Shown one piece after another: positions 27,903-37,927 of a DNA stretch of 64,000 bases. Every line of letters begins with the position of its first letter. The first letter of the stretch is position 1. A program made the position numbers and the translations under genes. Location of the stretch: NCBI RefSeq assembly GCF_001049755.1, contig NZ_CVLB01000001.1, forward strand, positions 930,001 to 994,000, read 5' to 3'. Under the pieces are notes generated by a model. It searched no databases, was not told the DNA's origin, and saw nothing but the letters and a program-made list of their open reading frames with translations. This DNA is from Brachyspira suanatina. GTDB lineage: Bacteria; Spirochaetota; Brachyspiria; Brachyspirales; Brachyspiraceae.

Positions 27903-29351
27903 ATGAATATAATAGAAGAAATTAATGAATTACATGAAAATGATGAACATGAAAAAATTATTGATATTATAACTGAAATTCCAGAAGATGAAAGAAGTGC
28001 AGAACTTTTTAGTTTGCTTGCCAGAGCTTATAATAATATAGAAAAGTATGATAAAGCATTGGACAATTTAATGTATATAAGAGAAGAAGGCATTGATGAT
28101 GCTTTATGGAATTATAGGGTAGGTTATGCTTATTATTATAAAGGCGATAAAGAAAATGCAGAGATGTATTTTAAAAAGGCTTATGATTTAAATAATGATG
28201 ATACAGATGCTTATAATTTTTATGTGCTATGTTCTGAAGATAAAGATGATGGAATAAATTTTGAAGAGAGAGTTGATAGGTTTTGGAAATGGTTTGAGGA
28301 AAATGAAAAAGTTATATCTGATTTTATAGAGCAAAAATCTTATATGTCATCAGATGAAATAATTGAATTTATTTCTAATGGTGTAGCTTTAATATCAAAC
28401 AATTTGCAGTTTGTTTTCGGTGGTAATTATGAGTTTACATTTACTGTAGAGGGCAAAGAATATTTATTTTATTTTACACCTAGAATAGTTGCTGCTATGC
28501 CTGAGAAATTAAAAAGTAAATGGAAGTTCTTTCCTTATATGCAAAAACAAGATATAGCTAACTCTAATTTTAGAATGTATAATAAAGATTTAAGCTTTAA
28601 AGAAATTTTGGTATATTCTGAATATGATGAAGATACCAATTTCTTCAATTTGAAATTCTATAATAAAAAATTAAATGAATTAGAAGAAGATTATGCATAC
28701 AATGCTTTTTATATAATGCTTGAACATGCTGTAGGCGAGAATATATCCAAATTATATTTATTGGGAAATATTGAAAAAGCAGATAAAAAACTTAATGGTA
28801 TGATAGAGCTTACAAAACTTTATGACTTTATAATGGAAACTCTAAAAAATAAAAATAAGGATATTATTCTAGACCCTATAAATAGATATACAGTTTATGA
28901 GTGTAAGCCTACAGATAATTTTTTCAGAGAAGATATATTTATGGGGAATACATGCTATATGGAACTTATAGATGATTATGTTAATTACAATATAGATGCT
29001 ATTGTTAATATTTCCAAAATGGGAGCAAGGGCTGTATATTTGACTTATGCATTTTCAGATAATAAAGATAATGATTTTAATGATGAAAATATAAATCAAA
29101 AACTCTTTGATGAAAGAAATAATATTTCAGATGAGCTTGAAAGCATGATGGGTGAGAAAGGAAGTGGTAAAGAAATAGGTATTGTGTTAGGCAGTGCTTT
29201 TGGAATACTATGCGGATATATAGACTTACTTTTATACAATCAAGATGAGTTTATAAAAAGAGCTGAAGAAGTATTAAAAAAATACAATTATAAATTTAAA
29301 TTATTGAGATTCAGACAATATTCGGAAGTTATAAAGACATTTAATGATTAA
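27903..29351 (+). CDS. TPR protein with uncharacterised C-terminal domain
   Basis: The 482-residue protein begins with two to three tetratricopeptide repeats (about residues 1-115). One is L-L-A-R-A-Y-N-N-I-E-K-Y-D-K-A-L and another is Y-R-V-G-Y-A-Y-Y-Y-K-G-D. The remaining 360 residues form an alpha/beta region that I do not recognise, with E-F-T-F-T-V-E-G-K-E-Y-L-F-Y-F-T-P in its first third and a G-S-A-F-G-I-L-C-G-Y-I segment near the end. It is acidic and has no signal peptide. It is probably co-transcribed with the Imm51-like gene, which suggests a shared role, and it ends at a clear terminator. Confidence 0.7.
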   Translation: MNIIEEINELHENDEHEKIIDIITEIPEDERSAELFSLLARAYNNIEKYDKALDNLMYIREEGIDDALWNYRVGYAYYYKGDKENAEMYFKKAYDLNNDDTDAYNFYVLCSEDKDDGINFEERVDRFWKWFEENEKVISDFIEQKSYMSSDEIIEFISNGVALISNNLQFVFGGNYEFTFTVEGKEYLFYFTPRIVAAMPEKLKSKWKFFPYMQKQDIANSNFRMYNKDLSFKEILVYSEYDEDTNFFNLKFYNKKLNELEEDYAYNAFYIMLEHAVGENISKLYLLGNIEKADKKLNGMIELTKLYDFIMETLKNKNKDIILDPINRYTVYECKPTDNFFREDIFMGNTCYMELIDDYVNYNIDAIVNISKMGARAVYLTYAFSDNKDNDFNDENINQKLFDERNNISDELESMMGEKGSGKEIGIVLGSAFGILCGYIDLLLYNQDEFIKRAEEVLKKYNYKFKLLRFRQYSEVIKTFND

Positions 29352-29360
29352 TTAAATAAG

Positions 29361-29399
29361 AAATAGTAATGTGCTTTTTTAGTGCATTGCTATTTTTTT
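29361..29399 (+). terminator. Terminator of the Imm51-like/TPR unit
   Basis: AAATAGTAATGTGCT and AGTGCATTGCTATTT form a nearly complete stem, followed by seven T. Confidence 0.8.
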
Positions 29400-29567
29400 A
29401 ATAATTAATTGTATATTAAAAATATATTATTTGTATATAAGTAATTTTCAAAAATCATAATTTCCAGCTTTACTAAAAGTTCATTTCTATTTTTAGTTTG
29501 TACTTGTTTTTTATTATAAATTAATTATCATGTTAAATATTTTTTAATATTTAAGGAGTATTTCATT

Positions 29568-30071
29568 ATGGAAAAAATAAATTTGGCAAAAGCATCATTA
29601 ATTACTTCTCCAAATCCTGTGGCATTAGTATGCATTAATAAACCTGATGGAGAAACTAATGTTACTGCAGTATCTTGGTATACTTATTTATCTTATAATC
29701 CAAGTATGATAGCTTATGCAATGGCTAAAGATTCTTATGGCGGCGAGTTAGTTCGTGAAAATAAAAAAGTGATAATTACGATTCCTAGTGAAAATATTAA
29801 AGAAATTGTAGTAGGATGCGGTATGTATAGCGGAAGAGATATTGATAAAATAAGAAACTTGGGGATAAAAATGCATAGTATACCTACAAGCGATATAAAA
29901 ATTCCTCTTCATAGTGCTGCTGCTATACAGTGTAATTTAAAAGAATTTATTCAAACTGGAGATCATTATTTATATATATGCGATGTTGAAGAAGTATATG
30001 CAGATTATAAAGAAAAACCTGTATTTGCTTGGGAGGGCTATGCTAAAATAGCCGCTGCTAAAGAGGCATAA
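29568..30071 (+). CDS. Flavin reductase family protein
   Basis: The 167-residue protein has the FMN-binding split-barrel fold of flavin reductase-like proteins. T-S-P-N-P-V-A-L-V near residue 13, N-V-T-A-V-S-W-Y-T near residue 30 and the central S-Y-G-G-E-L-V-R-E-N-K region fit the family. Such proteins reduce free FMN or carry it for a partner oxidoreductase, and the partner is unknown here. A strong AAGGAG site precedes the ATG. It is a single gene bounded by terminators at 29361 and 30125. Confidence 0.85.
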   Translation: MEKINLAKASLITSPNPVALVCINKPDGETNVTAVSWYTYLSYNPSMIAYAMAKDSYGGELVRENKKVIITIPSENIKEIVVGCGMYSGRDIDKIRNLGIKMHSIPTSDIKIPLHSAAAIQCNLKEFIQTGDHYLYICDVEEVYADYKEKPVFAWEGYAKIAAAKEA

Positions 30072-30124
30072 TAATTATTTATTAAAATATTAATTATTTT
30101 ATTTAGTAAGACAATAATAAAAAA

Positions 30125-30162
30125 GCCGTTAGCATATATTAAATAAAATATATACTAACGGC
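30125..30162. terminator. Bidirectional terminator between flavin reductase and gdhA
   Basis: GCCGTTAG at 30125 pairs perfectly with CTAACGGC ending at 30162, with an ATATA/TATAT extension inside. The two genes converge on it. Confidence 0.85.
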
Positions 30163-30185
30163 AATTATCATTTTATTAAATAAAA

Positions 30186-31541
<1,356 letters not shown>

Positions 31542-31578
31542 TTAATCTCCTTTTTTATTTTTTTAATTGTTGGAAAGT

Positions 31579-31606
31579 ATTATATACTAAATAGTATTAT
31601 TGTCAA
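31579..31606 (-). promoter_or_regulatory. Near-consensus sigma70 promoter of gdhA
   Basis: On the minus strand a perfect TTGACA (31601-31606) and perfect TATAAT (31579-31584) are 16 bp apart, with the gdhA ATG ending at 31538. Confidence 0.85.
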
Positions 31607-31731
31607 TAGTAATGTTACCGGTTTTTTGTCAATATTATTATTTTTTTTTAACAAATTTATAATTTTTATATAAAAAATTGAAATATAGTTTAAAATGTAG
31701 TATTTTTAAAGAAATAATTAAGGAATATATT

Positions 31732-32274
31732 ATGAATAAAGAAAAATATAAACCAAAAACAAAAGATGAATTAATAGATTTGATAGAAAGAAAAATAAAG
31801 TTTGATAGAATAGATACAAGTCTTATAACAGATATGTCAGGATTATTTGAAAATTCTATATTAAGAAATTTTAAAGGCATTGAAACTTGGGACACTTCAA
31901 AAGTAACAGATATGAGTTCAATGTTTTGCAGTACTAAAAGCTTTAATCATGATATATCTAATTGGAATGTTTCTAAAGTTAAGAATATGAGTAATATGTT
32001 TTGTCTTGCGGAAAAATTTAATCAGCCTTTGAATAGCTGGGATGTTTCTAATGTTTCAAATATGGAAAATATGTTTAGGATTTCGAGAGTATTTAATCAG
32101 CCTTTAGATAATTGGAATGTGAGTAAAGTAAAAAATATTGATGGTATGTTTTGGGTTGCTGATAGTTTTAATCAGAATTTAGATTCTTGGGTTTTGGCAA
32201 AAAATGCAAATATGTATATGTCTTTCTACTGCTCTGCCATGCAGGATAATACTCCAATTTGGTATAAAAGCTAG
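31732..32274 (+). CDS. DUF285 / BspA-type repeat protein, no signal peptide
   Basis: The 180-residue protein holds about four copies of the 24-25-residue DUF285 repeat: W-D/N-V/T-S-K-V-x-x-M-S-x-M-F followed by F-N-Q-P/D-L-x-x-W. This repeat occurs in BspA-like surface proteins and mycoplasma lipoproteins. Here the chosen ATG at 31732 has AAGGAAT upstream and gives a charged N-terminus (M-N-K-E-K-Y-K-P-K), with no signal peptide or lipobox. An in-frame TTG at 31678 is upstream but lacks a ribosome-binding site and would not add a signal peptide either. The protein is therefore either cytosolic or a shortened relative of the surface proteins. It is followed 33 bp later by an acetyltransferase. 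Confidence 0.8.
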   Translation: MNKEKYKPKTKDELIDLIERKIKFDRIDTSLITDMSGLFENSILRNFKGIETWDTSKVTDMSSMFCSTKSFNHDISNWNVSKVKNMSNMFCLAEKFNQPLNSWDVSNVSNMENMFRISRVFNQPLDNWNVSKVKNIDGMFWVADSFNQNLDSWVLAKNANMYMSFYCSAMQDNTPIWYKS

Positions 32275-32307
32275 TAATAAATAATAAGTATTGAGTTGGT
32301 ATTGAAA

Positions 32308-32946
32308 ATGGACAAAATAGAAGACTGTAATTTATTTATGATGTGCAAATCAATTAATAAAAATGCATTATCAAATATTCCTAATGGTTATCATATAAGA
32401 AATTGCAAAAGAGATGAATTAAATTTGTGGTTTGAATTCCCATTTGATAATGATGAGGATAAGAAAAATTATAGAAGTTTTATGGAGCAGTATTTCAAAG
32501 ATGTGTATGGAAGTAATGAAGAATTATTTTTTGAGAAATGCTTATTTATTTGTGATGAGAAAGATACTCCTATAGGAACATGCTTTCCTTGGAAGGCTTA
32601 TAATCTTATAACTACTATACATTGGTTTAAAGTAAAAAAAGAATATGAAGGGCAGGGTATAGGAAGGGCTTTAATTTCTTATGTTATTAATTCTATAGAT
32701 AAAAAAGACTTTCCAATATTTCTACATACTCAGGCTGGAAGTTTTAGAGCCATTAAACTATACAGTGATTTAGGTTTTATTTTGCTTACCGATAAAAAAA
32801 TAGGATATAGAGAAAATCATTTAAATATTGCATTGCCTTATTTGAAAGAGAAAATGCATTTAGAAGATTATAATAAATTAAAGTTTGATGAAGCTGATAA
32901 AGAGTTTTTATATGCTGTAAGCACTTCTGCAATAAATCAGTTTTAA
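32308..32946 (+). CDS. GNAT family N-acetyltransferase
   Basis: The 212-residue protein has a GNAT fold. The acetyl-CoA loop is E-Y-E-G-Q-G-I-G-R-A-L near residue 115, fitting Q/R-x-x-G-x-G/A, followed by a strand with F-L-H-T-Q-A-G-S-F-R-A-I-K-L-Y and the usual L-G-F. The acceptor is unknown: small molecule or protein terminus. The ATG at 32308 is preferred to a TTG four codons earlier. It follows the DUF285 gene by 33 bp and may be co-transcribed. Confidence 0.83.
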   Translation: MDKIEDCNLFMMCKSINKNALSNIPNGYHIRNCKRDELNLWFEFPFDNDEDKKNYRSFMEQYFKDVYGSNEELFFEKCLFICDEKDTPIGTCFPWKAYNLITTIHWFKVKKEYEGQGIGRALISYVINSIDKKDFPIFLHTQAGSFRAIKLYSDLGFILLTDKKIGYRENHLNIALPYLKEKMHLEDYNKLKFDEADKEFLYAVSTSAINQF

Positions 32947-33114
32947 TTAAAAAATATTGATTCTTTATGTATTAATAAAAATAAATAAAAAAGCATTAAT
33001 ATGAATATTTAAACTTTCTATACTAAATATTATTAATTTGTAAATATATTGTATATTATTTTTATATAAAACGATATAAATGTTACAATTTGTTAACATA
33101 ATAATTTATTTTGA

Positions 33115-33142
33115 TTGACTTTTTAGCTATTTATGATATTCT
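33115..33142 (+). promoter_or_regulatory. Probable promoter of the Na/Pi cotransporter and fucose operon
   Basis: TTGACT (33115-33120) and TATTCT (33137-33142) are 16 bp apart, about 40 bp before the start codon at 33181. No terminator separates the cotransporter from the fucosylation genes, so this promoter may serve all four. Confidence 0.5.
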
Positions 33143-33180
33143 AAGCACTCCTAGTTTTATAAAATTTATAGGATATAAAT

Positions 33181-34851
33181 ATGCTTCTAACATTATCTTT
33201 TTATTTAGTCGGCGGGTTCGGACTTTTTATGTATGGTCTTAAGGTTTTTTCAGACGGACTTCAGGAAAGTACAGAAAACGCATTAAAAGATATACTTCAT
33301 AAAGTGACTCAGAATAAGATCTTAGGGATATCATTAGGATTTCTTATAACTGCTATAGTTCAGTCGAGTAGTGCTGTTACGGTAATGACGGTAAGTTTTG
33401 TAAATGCCAACTTGCTTACTTTATCGCAGGCTATTAATATAATATTAGGAGCAAATATAGGTACTACCGTTACAGGTTGGATAATATCATTAAATATAGA
33501 TGTGCTTGCATTGCCTTCTCTTGGTATAGGTTCTATAATAGTAATATTCGGTTCTGAAAATAGAAAGCTAAGATTTTTCGGTGAAATACTGATGGGATTC
33601 GGTATGATATTCTATGGACTTATACTTATGAAAACAGCTTTTGAAGGCGTAAGAGGTTCAGAAGATTTTGAAAAAGTATTTTTGATGGCTAATGCTGACA
33701 CTATGTATGGAAGATTCTTATGCGTAGTTATAGGTATGGTTGTAACAGCTATAATACAGTCTAGTAGTGCTGCTTTAGGTGTTACTATATCATTGGCCTC
33801 AGTTGGTTTAATAGATTATCCTACAGGTGTTGCCTTGATATTAGGACAAAACATCGGTACAACAATCACAGCAGTTTTAGCTACTCTTGGAGCTTCAACT
33901 AATGCTAAAAGAGCAGCTTTAGTACACTGTTTATTCAATATATTCGGTGTTGTATATATGTTCTTCCTATTCCCATACTATATAAAAATAGTTGACATAA
34001 TTGTAGGATTTATGAATATTGGAGATCCTAATCTTGTAGTAAACAATAAATATGTAAATATATCATTCTATATAGCAGCTGCACATACTATGTTTAATAT
34101 TATAAACGTTATAGTATTTTATTTCTTAACAGAAAAATTAGAGAAAATAGTTTGCATTATCATTAAAGATAAAGAAGATGAAAAACATGTCAGTGTTCTT
34201 TCTGATAAACTTCTTAATATGCCTGTTTCTGCTGAAATAGAAGTAAGAAAAGAAGTAACATATATGGGTGATATTGCTAAGAAAATGCTTGCAAGAATAG
34301 AGCAATTATTTGATAGTCCAAGCGAAAGACTTCTTACAAAGATAAGAGATCATGAAAAAATGCTGGATAATACTGATCAGGAAATTCATGCCTTTTTATT
34401 AAAATTATTGGGAAAAAACACTTTAAATTCAGCTAATATTGCTTCTCTTATAAATATAAGCACATATTATGAGAATTTAGGCGATAATTTAAAAGACTTA
34501 GGAAAAGCTATCATTAAAGGAAGCGAAAAGAAAACATTATTTAATGAAACTCAAAAAGAAGATATAATAAAAATGCTTCATAATAATAAAGATTTTATAG
34601 ATTATTTATCAGGATTAATACTTCAATATTATTCTCTAAATAAAGAAAAGACTTATGATGAGGCTATGGAAAAGTATCATCAGATTAAAGGTTTTTATTA
34701 TGAAGCTAGAGAAAGACATTATGATAATGTTGATAAATCATTAATACCTGCTTTAAATGCGCATTTATACGGGGATGTATTAGTGTATTTTAACCGTTCT
34801 ATAGGAAACTTAGTTAATATAGTAGAGGCAATAACAGGAAAAGATAAATAA
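33181..34851 (+). CDS. Na/Pi cotransporter family protein with PhoU-like C-terminus
   Basis: The 556-residue protein has two inverted membrane repeats, each carrying the Q-S-S-S-A motif of NptA-type sodium-phosphate cotransporters (about residues 61 and 196), with N-I-G-T-T after each. The final 200 residues are a cytoplasmic helical domain resembling PhoU, which in related proteins regulates transport. It imports phosphate with sodium across the inner membrane. It is followed by a T7-G7 tract and then, 19 bp after its stop, by the fucose synthase gene, with no terminator visible between them. Confidence 0.93.
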   Translation: MLLTLSFYLVGGFGLFMYGLKVFSDGLQESTENALKDILHKVTQNKILGISLGFLITAIVQSSSAVTVMTVSFVNANLLTLSQAINIILGANIGTTVTGWIISLNIDVLALPSLGIGSIIVIFGSENRKLRFFGEILMGFGMIFYGLILMKTAFEGVRGSEDFEKVFLMANADTMYGRFLCVVIGMVVTAIIQSSSAALGVTISLASVGLIDYPTGVALILGQNIGTTITAVLATLGASTNAKRAALVHCLFNIFGVVYMFFLFPYYIKIVDIIVGFMNIGDPNLVVNNKYVNISFYIAAAHTMFNIINVIVFYFLTEKLEKIVCIIIKDKEDEKHVSVLSDKLLNMPVSAEIEVRKEVTYMGDIAKKMLARIEQLFDSPSERLLTKIRDHEKMLDNTDQEIHAFLLKLLGKNTLNSANIASLINISTYYENLGDNLKDLGKAIIKGSEKKTLFNETQKEDIIKMLHNNKDFIDYLSGLILQYYSLNKEKTYDEAMEKYHQIKGFYYEARERHYDNVDKSLIPALNAHLYGDVLVYFNRSIGNLVNIVEAITGKDK

Positions 34852-34853
34852 AA

Positions 34854-34873
34854 TTTTTTTGGGGGGGATTTTG
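34854..34873 (+). promoter_or_regulatory. T7-G7 tract forming the ribosome-binding site of the fucose synthase gene
   Basis: Seven T (34854-34860) are followed directly by seven G (34861-34867), then ATT and the TTG start at 34871. The G run is the only sequence that can pair with the anti-Shine-Dalgarno CCUCC, allowing one G-U pair. G runs of this length are rare in so AT-rich a genome. Confidence 0.75.
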
Positions 34874-35803
34874 AAAAAAGTATATATTGCAGGACATAAA
34901 GGTTTAGTAGGAAGTGCTATAGACAGAGTTCTTACTAAAAATGGTTATAATAATATATTAAGAAAGACACATTCAGAATTAGATTTAAGAGACAGAGAAA
35001 AAGTATTTAATTTTTTTGAGAAAGAAAAACCTCAGTGGGTATTTTTATCAGCTGCTAAAGTAGGCGGAATATATGCCAATAATACATATCCGGTTGATTT
35101 TCTTTTATATAATCTTCAAATACAGAATAATATAATAGAAGCATCACATAAATATAATGTTGAAAAATTAATGTTCTTAGGATCAAGCTGTATATATCCT
35201 AAGGAATGTCCTCAGCCTATAAAAGAAGAATATTTACTTTCAGGATATTTAGAAAGTACAAATAGACCTTATGCTTTAGCTAAAATAGCAGGTATAGAAT
35301 TATGCGATGCTTATAATAGACAATACAATACTGATTATATAGCTGTAATGCCATGTAATCTTTATGGTATAAATGATAATTATCATCCTGAAAATGCTCA
35401 TGTTATACCAATGCTTATTAGAAGATTTCATGAGGCTAAAATAAATAATTTGAAAGAAACAACTATTTGGGGAAGCGGTACTCCTTTAAGAGAATTTATG
35501 TTTTCTGATGATTTAGCTGAAGCTTGTCTTTATTTGATGGAAAATAAGAGTCATAAAGATATAGGAAAGTTTATAAACATAGGTTCAGGAAAAGAAGTTA
35601 CAATTAAAGAATTAGCAGAGTTAATAAAAAAAGTAATAGGCTTTGAAGGAAATATAGTATTGGACAGTTCTAAACCGGATGGTACTATGAGAAAATTACT
35701 CGATGTATCAAAAATTAATTCTTTGGGTTGGAAGTATAAAACAGAGCTTGAAGAAGGTTTAAAAATAGCTTATAACGATTTTTTAAAAAATTATAATAAA
35801 TAA
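34871..35803 (+). CDS. fcl: GDP-L-fucose synthase
   Basis: This enzyme (also called WcaG) epimerises and reduces GDP-4-keto-6-deoxymannose, made by Gmd, to GDP-L-fucose using NADPH. The 310-residue protein is a short-chain dehydrogenase with the G-H-K-G-L-V-G-S-A nucleotide loop at the N-terminus, [10 protein letters not shown] near residue 105, and the catalytic Y-A-L-A-K near residue 138. The TTG at 34871 is chosen because it gives the family's normal M-K-K-V-Y-I-A-G-H start and lies just after the G7 tract; a TTG at 34859 would place the ribosome-binding site inside the coding region. gmd follows 13 bp later. Confidence 0.95.
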   Translation: MKKVYIAGHKGLVGSAIDRVLTKNGYNNILRKTHSELDLRDREKVFNFFEKEKPQWVFLSAAKVGGIYANNTYPVDFLLYNLQIQNNIIEASHKYNVEKLMFLGSSCIYPKECPQPIKEEYLLSGYLESTNRPYALAKIAGIELCDAYNRQYNTDYIAVMPCNLYGINDNYHPENAHVIPMLIRRFHEAKINNLKETTIWGSGTPLREFMFSDDLAEACLYLMENKSHKDIGKFINIGSGKEVTIKELAELIKKVIGFEGNIVLDSSKPDGTMRKLLDVSKINSLGWKYKTELEEGLKIAYNDFLKNYNK

Positions 35804-35816
35804 TAGGAATATGAAG

Positions 35817-36818
35817 ATGAAAAAAGCACTTATCACAGGAATAACAGGACAGGATGGTTCTTATTTAACAGAATTTTTATTAGAAAAAGGATATGAAGTA
35901 CATGGTATTATTAGAAGAAGTTCATCTTTTAATACAGAAAGAATAGATCATTTATATAGTGATCCTCATATTAATGATGTAAAAATGTTTCTTCATTATG
36001 GAGATTTATCAGATAGCTCTAATTTATCAAGATTATTAGAGAAGATACAGCCTGATGAGATATATAATTTAGCAGCTCAAAGCCATGTAAGAGTAAGTTT
36101 TGATATGCCTGAATACACTGCTGATGTTACAGGACTTGGTACAATTAGATTATTAGATGCCATTAAAGAAACTCAGATTAAAACAAAATTTTATCAGGCA
36201 TCAACTAGTGAATTATATGGAAAAGTAGTTGAAACACCTCAGACAGAAAAGACACCTTTTTATCCTAGAAGTCCTTATGCTTGTGCTAAAGTATATTCAT
36301 ATTGGATTACTGTTAATTATAGAGAAAGTTATGATATGTATGCTTGTAATGGTATACTATTTAATCATGAAAGTCCTAGAAGGGGAGAGACTTTTGTTAC
36401 AAAGAAAATTACTCATGCTATAGCTAGAATATTAAATAAAGAACAGGATAAATTATATTTAGGTAATTTAGATTCTAAAAGAGACTGGGGATATGCTAAG
36501 GATTATGTTGAGGCTATGTGGCTTATGCTGCAGCAAGATAAAGCCGATGATTATGTTATAGCTACAGGAGAAACACATTCTGTAAGAGAATTTTTGGATG
36601 AAGCTTTCGGACTTGTTGGACTTGATTGGAAAAAATATGTAGAAATAGATCCTAGATATTACAGACCTACAGAAGTTGATCTTTTACTTGGAGATCCTAC
36701 AAAAGCAAAAGAAAAATTAGGCTGGCAGCCAAAAACTACATTTAAAGAATTAGTAAAAATAATGTTAGAATATGATTTAAAAAATGTAGGTTTAAGTTTG
36801 GATAAATTCAAAAATTGA
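35817..36818 (+). CDS. gmd: GDP-mannose 4,6-dehydratase
   Basis: Gmd converts GDP-mannose to GDP-4-keto-6-deoxymannose, the first step towards GDP-fucose. The 333-residue protein has the [14 protein letters not shown] loop at the N-terminus, R-R-S-S-S-F-N-T near residue 34, the S-T-S-E-L-Y-G segment, and Y-A-C-A-K with the catalytic tyrosine and lysine near residue 152. The ATG at 35817 is preferred to that at 35811 because AGGA at 35805-35808 is then correctly spaced. It lies between fcl and a fucosyltransferase gene, so the pathway is used for fucosylation. Confidence 0.96.
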   Translation: MKKALITGITGQDGSYLTEFLLEKGYEVHGIIRRSSSFNTERIDHLYSDPHINDVKMFLHYGDLSDSSNLSRLLEKIQPDEIYNLAAQSHVRVSFDMPEYTADVTGLGTIRLLDAIKETQIKTKFYQASTSELYGKVVETPQTEKTPFYPRSPYACAKVYSYWITVNYRESYDMYACNGILFNHESPRRGETFVTKKITHAIARILNKEQDKLYLGNLDSKRDWGYAKDYVEAMWLMLQQDKADDYVIATGETHSVREFLDEAFGLVGLDWKKYVEIDPRYYRPTEVDLLLGDPTKAKEKLGWQPKTTFKELVKIMLEYDLKNVGLSLDKFKN

Positions 36819-36824
36819 TCATTT

Positions 36825-37925
36825 ATGAATAATAAATTATTATTAAAAAAAAATTTGATTGAATATTTAGTATGGCCTATTCCTTTTAAAAAAATTAGAA
36901 ATAGTATAAGAATTAATTCTATTCATTTAAAGGATTTAGGCTATAAAATAAATTATAATCATTACAAAAATAGTATAAAGGGTAAAAAAACTTTTTTTGT
37001 AAAAAATGATTGGTCTGTAAATGAAAAAGAGTTTAACAACAATTATTTTTATAATTTAATAAAAAATTATTATATTAATGATTTGGAAATAAGTTACAAT
37101 CCGGACATAGAATTTTTTGGTCCTGTAGGTAAAAGGTATTTCTTAGAAAAATCTAAAGCAAAAATAAAAATATTCTATACAGGAGAATGTGTATCAAATA
37201 AGGCTATTGATAAAATATGGTCTGAATATTCTGATAATTGTATTAATGATGTTGATTTATCTCTTGGTTTTGATAGAATAGATGAAAATAAGCATGAAAA
37301 TTATGTAAGATTTCCTATTTGGATATTTTATAATTTTCATGGACTTTTAGATAATAAAAACTACACTAAAGATAATATTAAGAAAATTATAGATGATATT
37401 AATAATACTAAATCCAACAAAAATAGATTTGCTTCATTAGTTGCTAGCCATGATGCTACTAATATAAGAACTCAAATGTATAATCAAATAATAAAAATAG
37501 ATTCTATAAGCTGTCCTGGAAAATTATTCCATAATGATGATACATTAAAACAAAATTTTAATAATGATAAAACAGAATATTTAAAAGATTTTAAATTTAA
37601 TATATGTCCTGAAAATACAATTAGTGACGGATATATAACAGAGAAACTTTTTGATGCTTTTAAATCAGGATGCATACCAATATATAATGGTGATGAGAAT
37701 ATAGAACTTGATTTAGTTAATAAAAATGCATTATTATTCTTTAAAAAAGATGAAGATAATACAGAACTTATAAAAGAAATAGAAAAACTTCATAAAGATG
37801 ATAAATTATTTGATGCTTTTCAAAAACAAATAAAAATATATGACTCTATGGTTGATTATCTTTGGGAGAGAAGAGTAAAAATATTAAACAGATTAGAAAC
37901 TCTAATAAATGAGAGACTTAAATAA
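36825..37925 (+). CDS. Glycosyltransferase family 10 fucosyltransferase
   Basis: The 366-residue protein matches the alpha-1,3-fucosyltransferase (GT10) group. The donor-binding block is in the second half: F-K-F-N-I-C-P-E-N near residue 257, then D-G-Y-I-T-E-K-L-F-D-A and G-C-I-P-I-Y-N-G-D. Such enzymes move fucose from GDP-fucose to N-acetylglucosamine or glucose of a surface glycan, and they make Lewis-type structures in Helicobacter pylori. There is no signal peptide, so it acts on the inner face of the inner membrane or in the cytosol. It starts 6 bp after gmd. Its stop codon is only 2 bp from that of the convergent MltD gene, leaving no room for a terminator. Confidence 0.9.
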   Translation: MNNKLLLKKNLIEYLVWPIPFKKIRNSIRINSIHLKDLGYKINYNHYKNSIKGKKTFFVKNDWSVNEKEFNNNYFYNLIKNYYINDLEISYNPDIEFFGPVGKRYFLEKSKAKIKIFYTGECVSNKAIDKIWSEYSDNCINDVDLSLGFDRIDENKHENYVRFPIWIFYNFHGLLDNKNYTKDNIKKIIDDINNTKSNKNRFASLVASHDATNIRTQMYNQIIKIDSISCPGKLFHNDDTLKQNFNNDKTEYLKDFKFNICPENTISDGYITEKLFDAFKSGCIPIYNGDENIELDLVNKNALLFFKKDEDNTELIKEIEKLHKDDKLFDAFQKQIKIYDSMVDYLWERRVKILNRLETLINERLK

Positions 37926-37927
37926 TA

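Noticed and set aside
27903-29351. TPR protein as the toxin partner of the Imm51-like gene
   Set aside because: It has no secretion signal, pretoxin or recognisable toxin domain, and it lies downstream of the immunity-like gene rather than upstream as is usual for polymorphic toxins.
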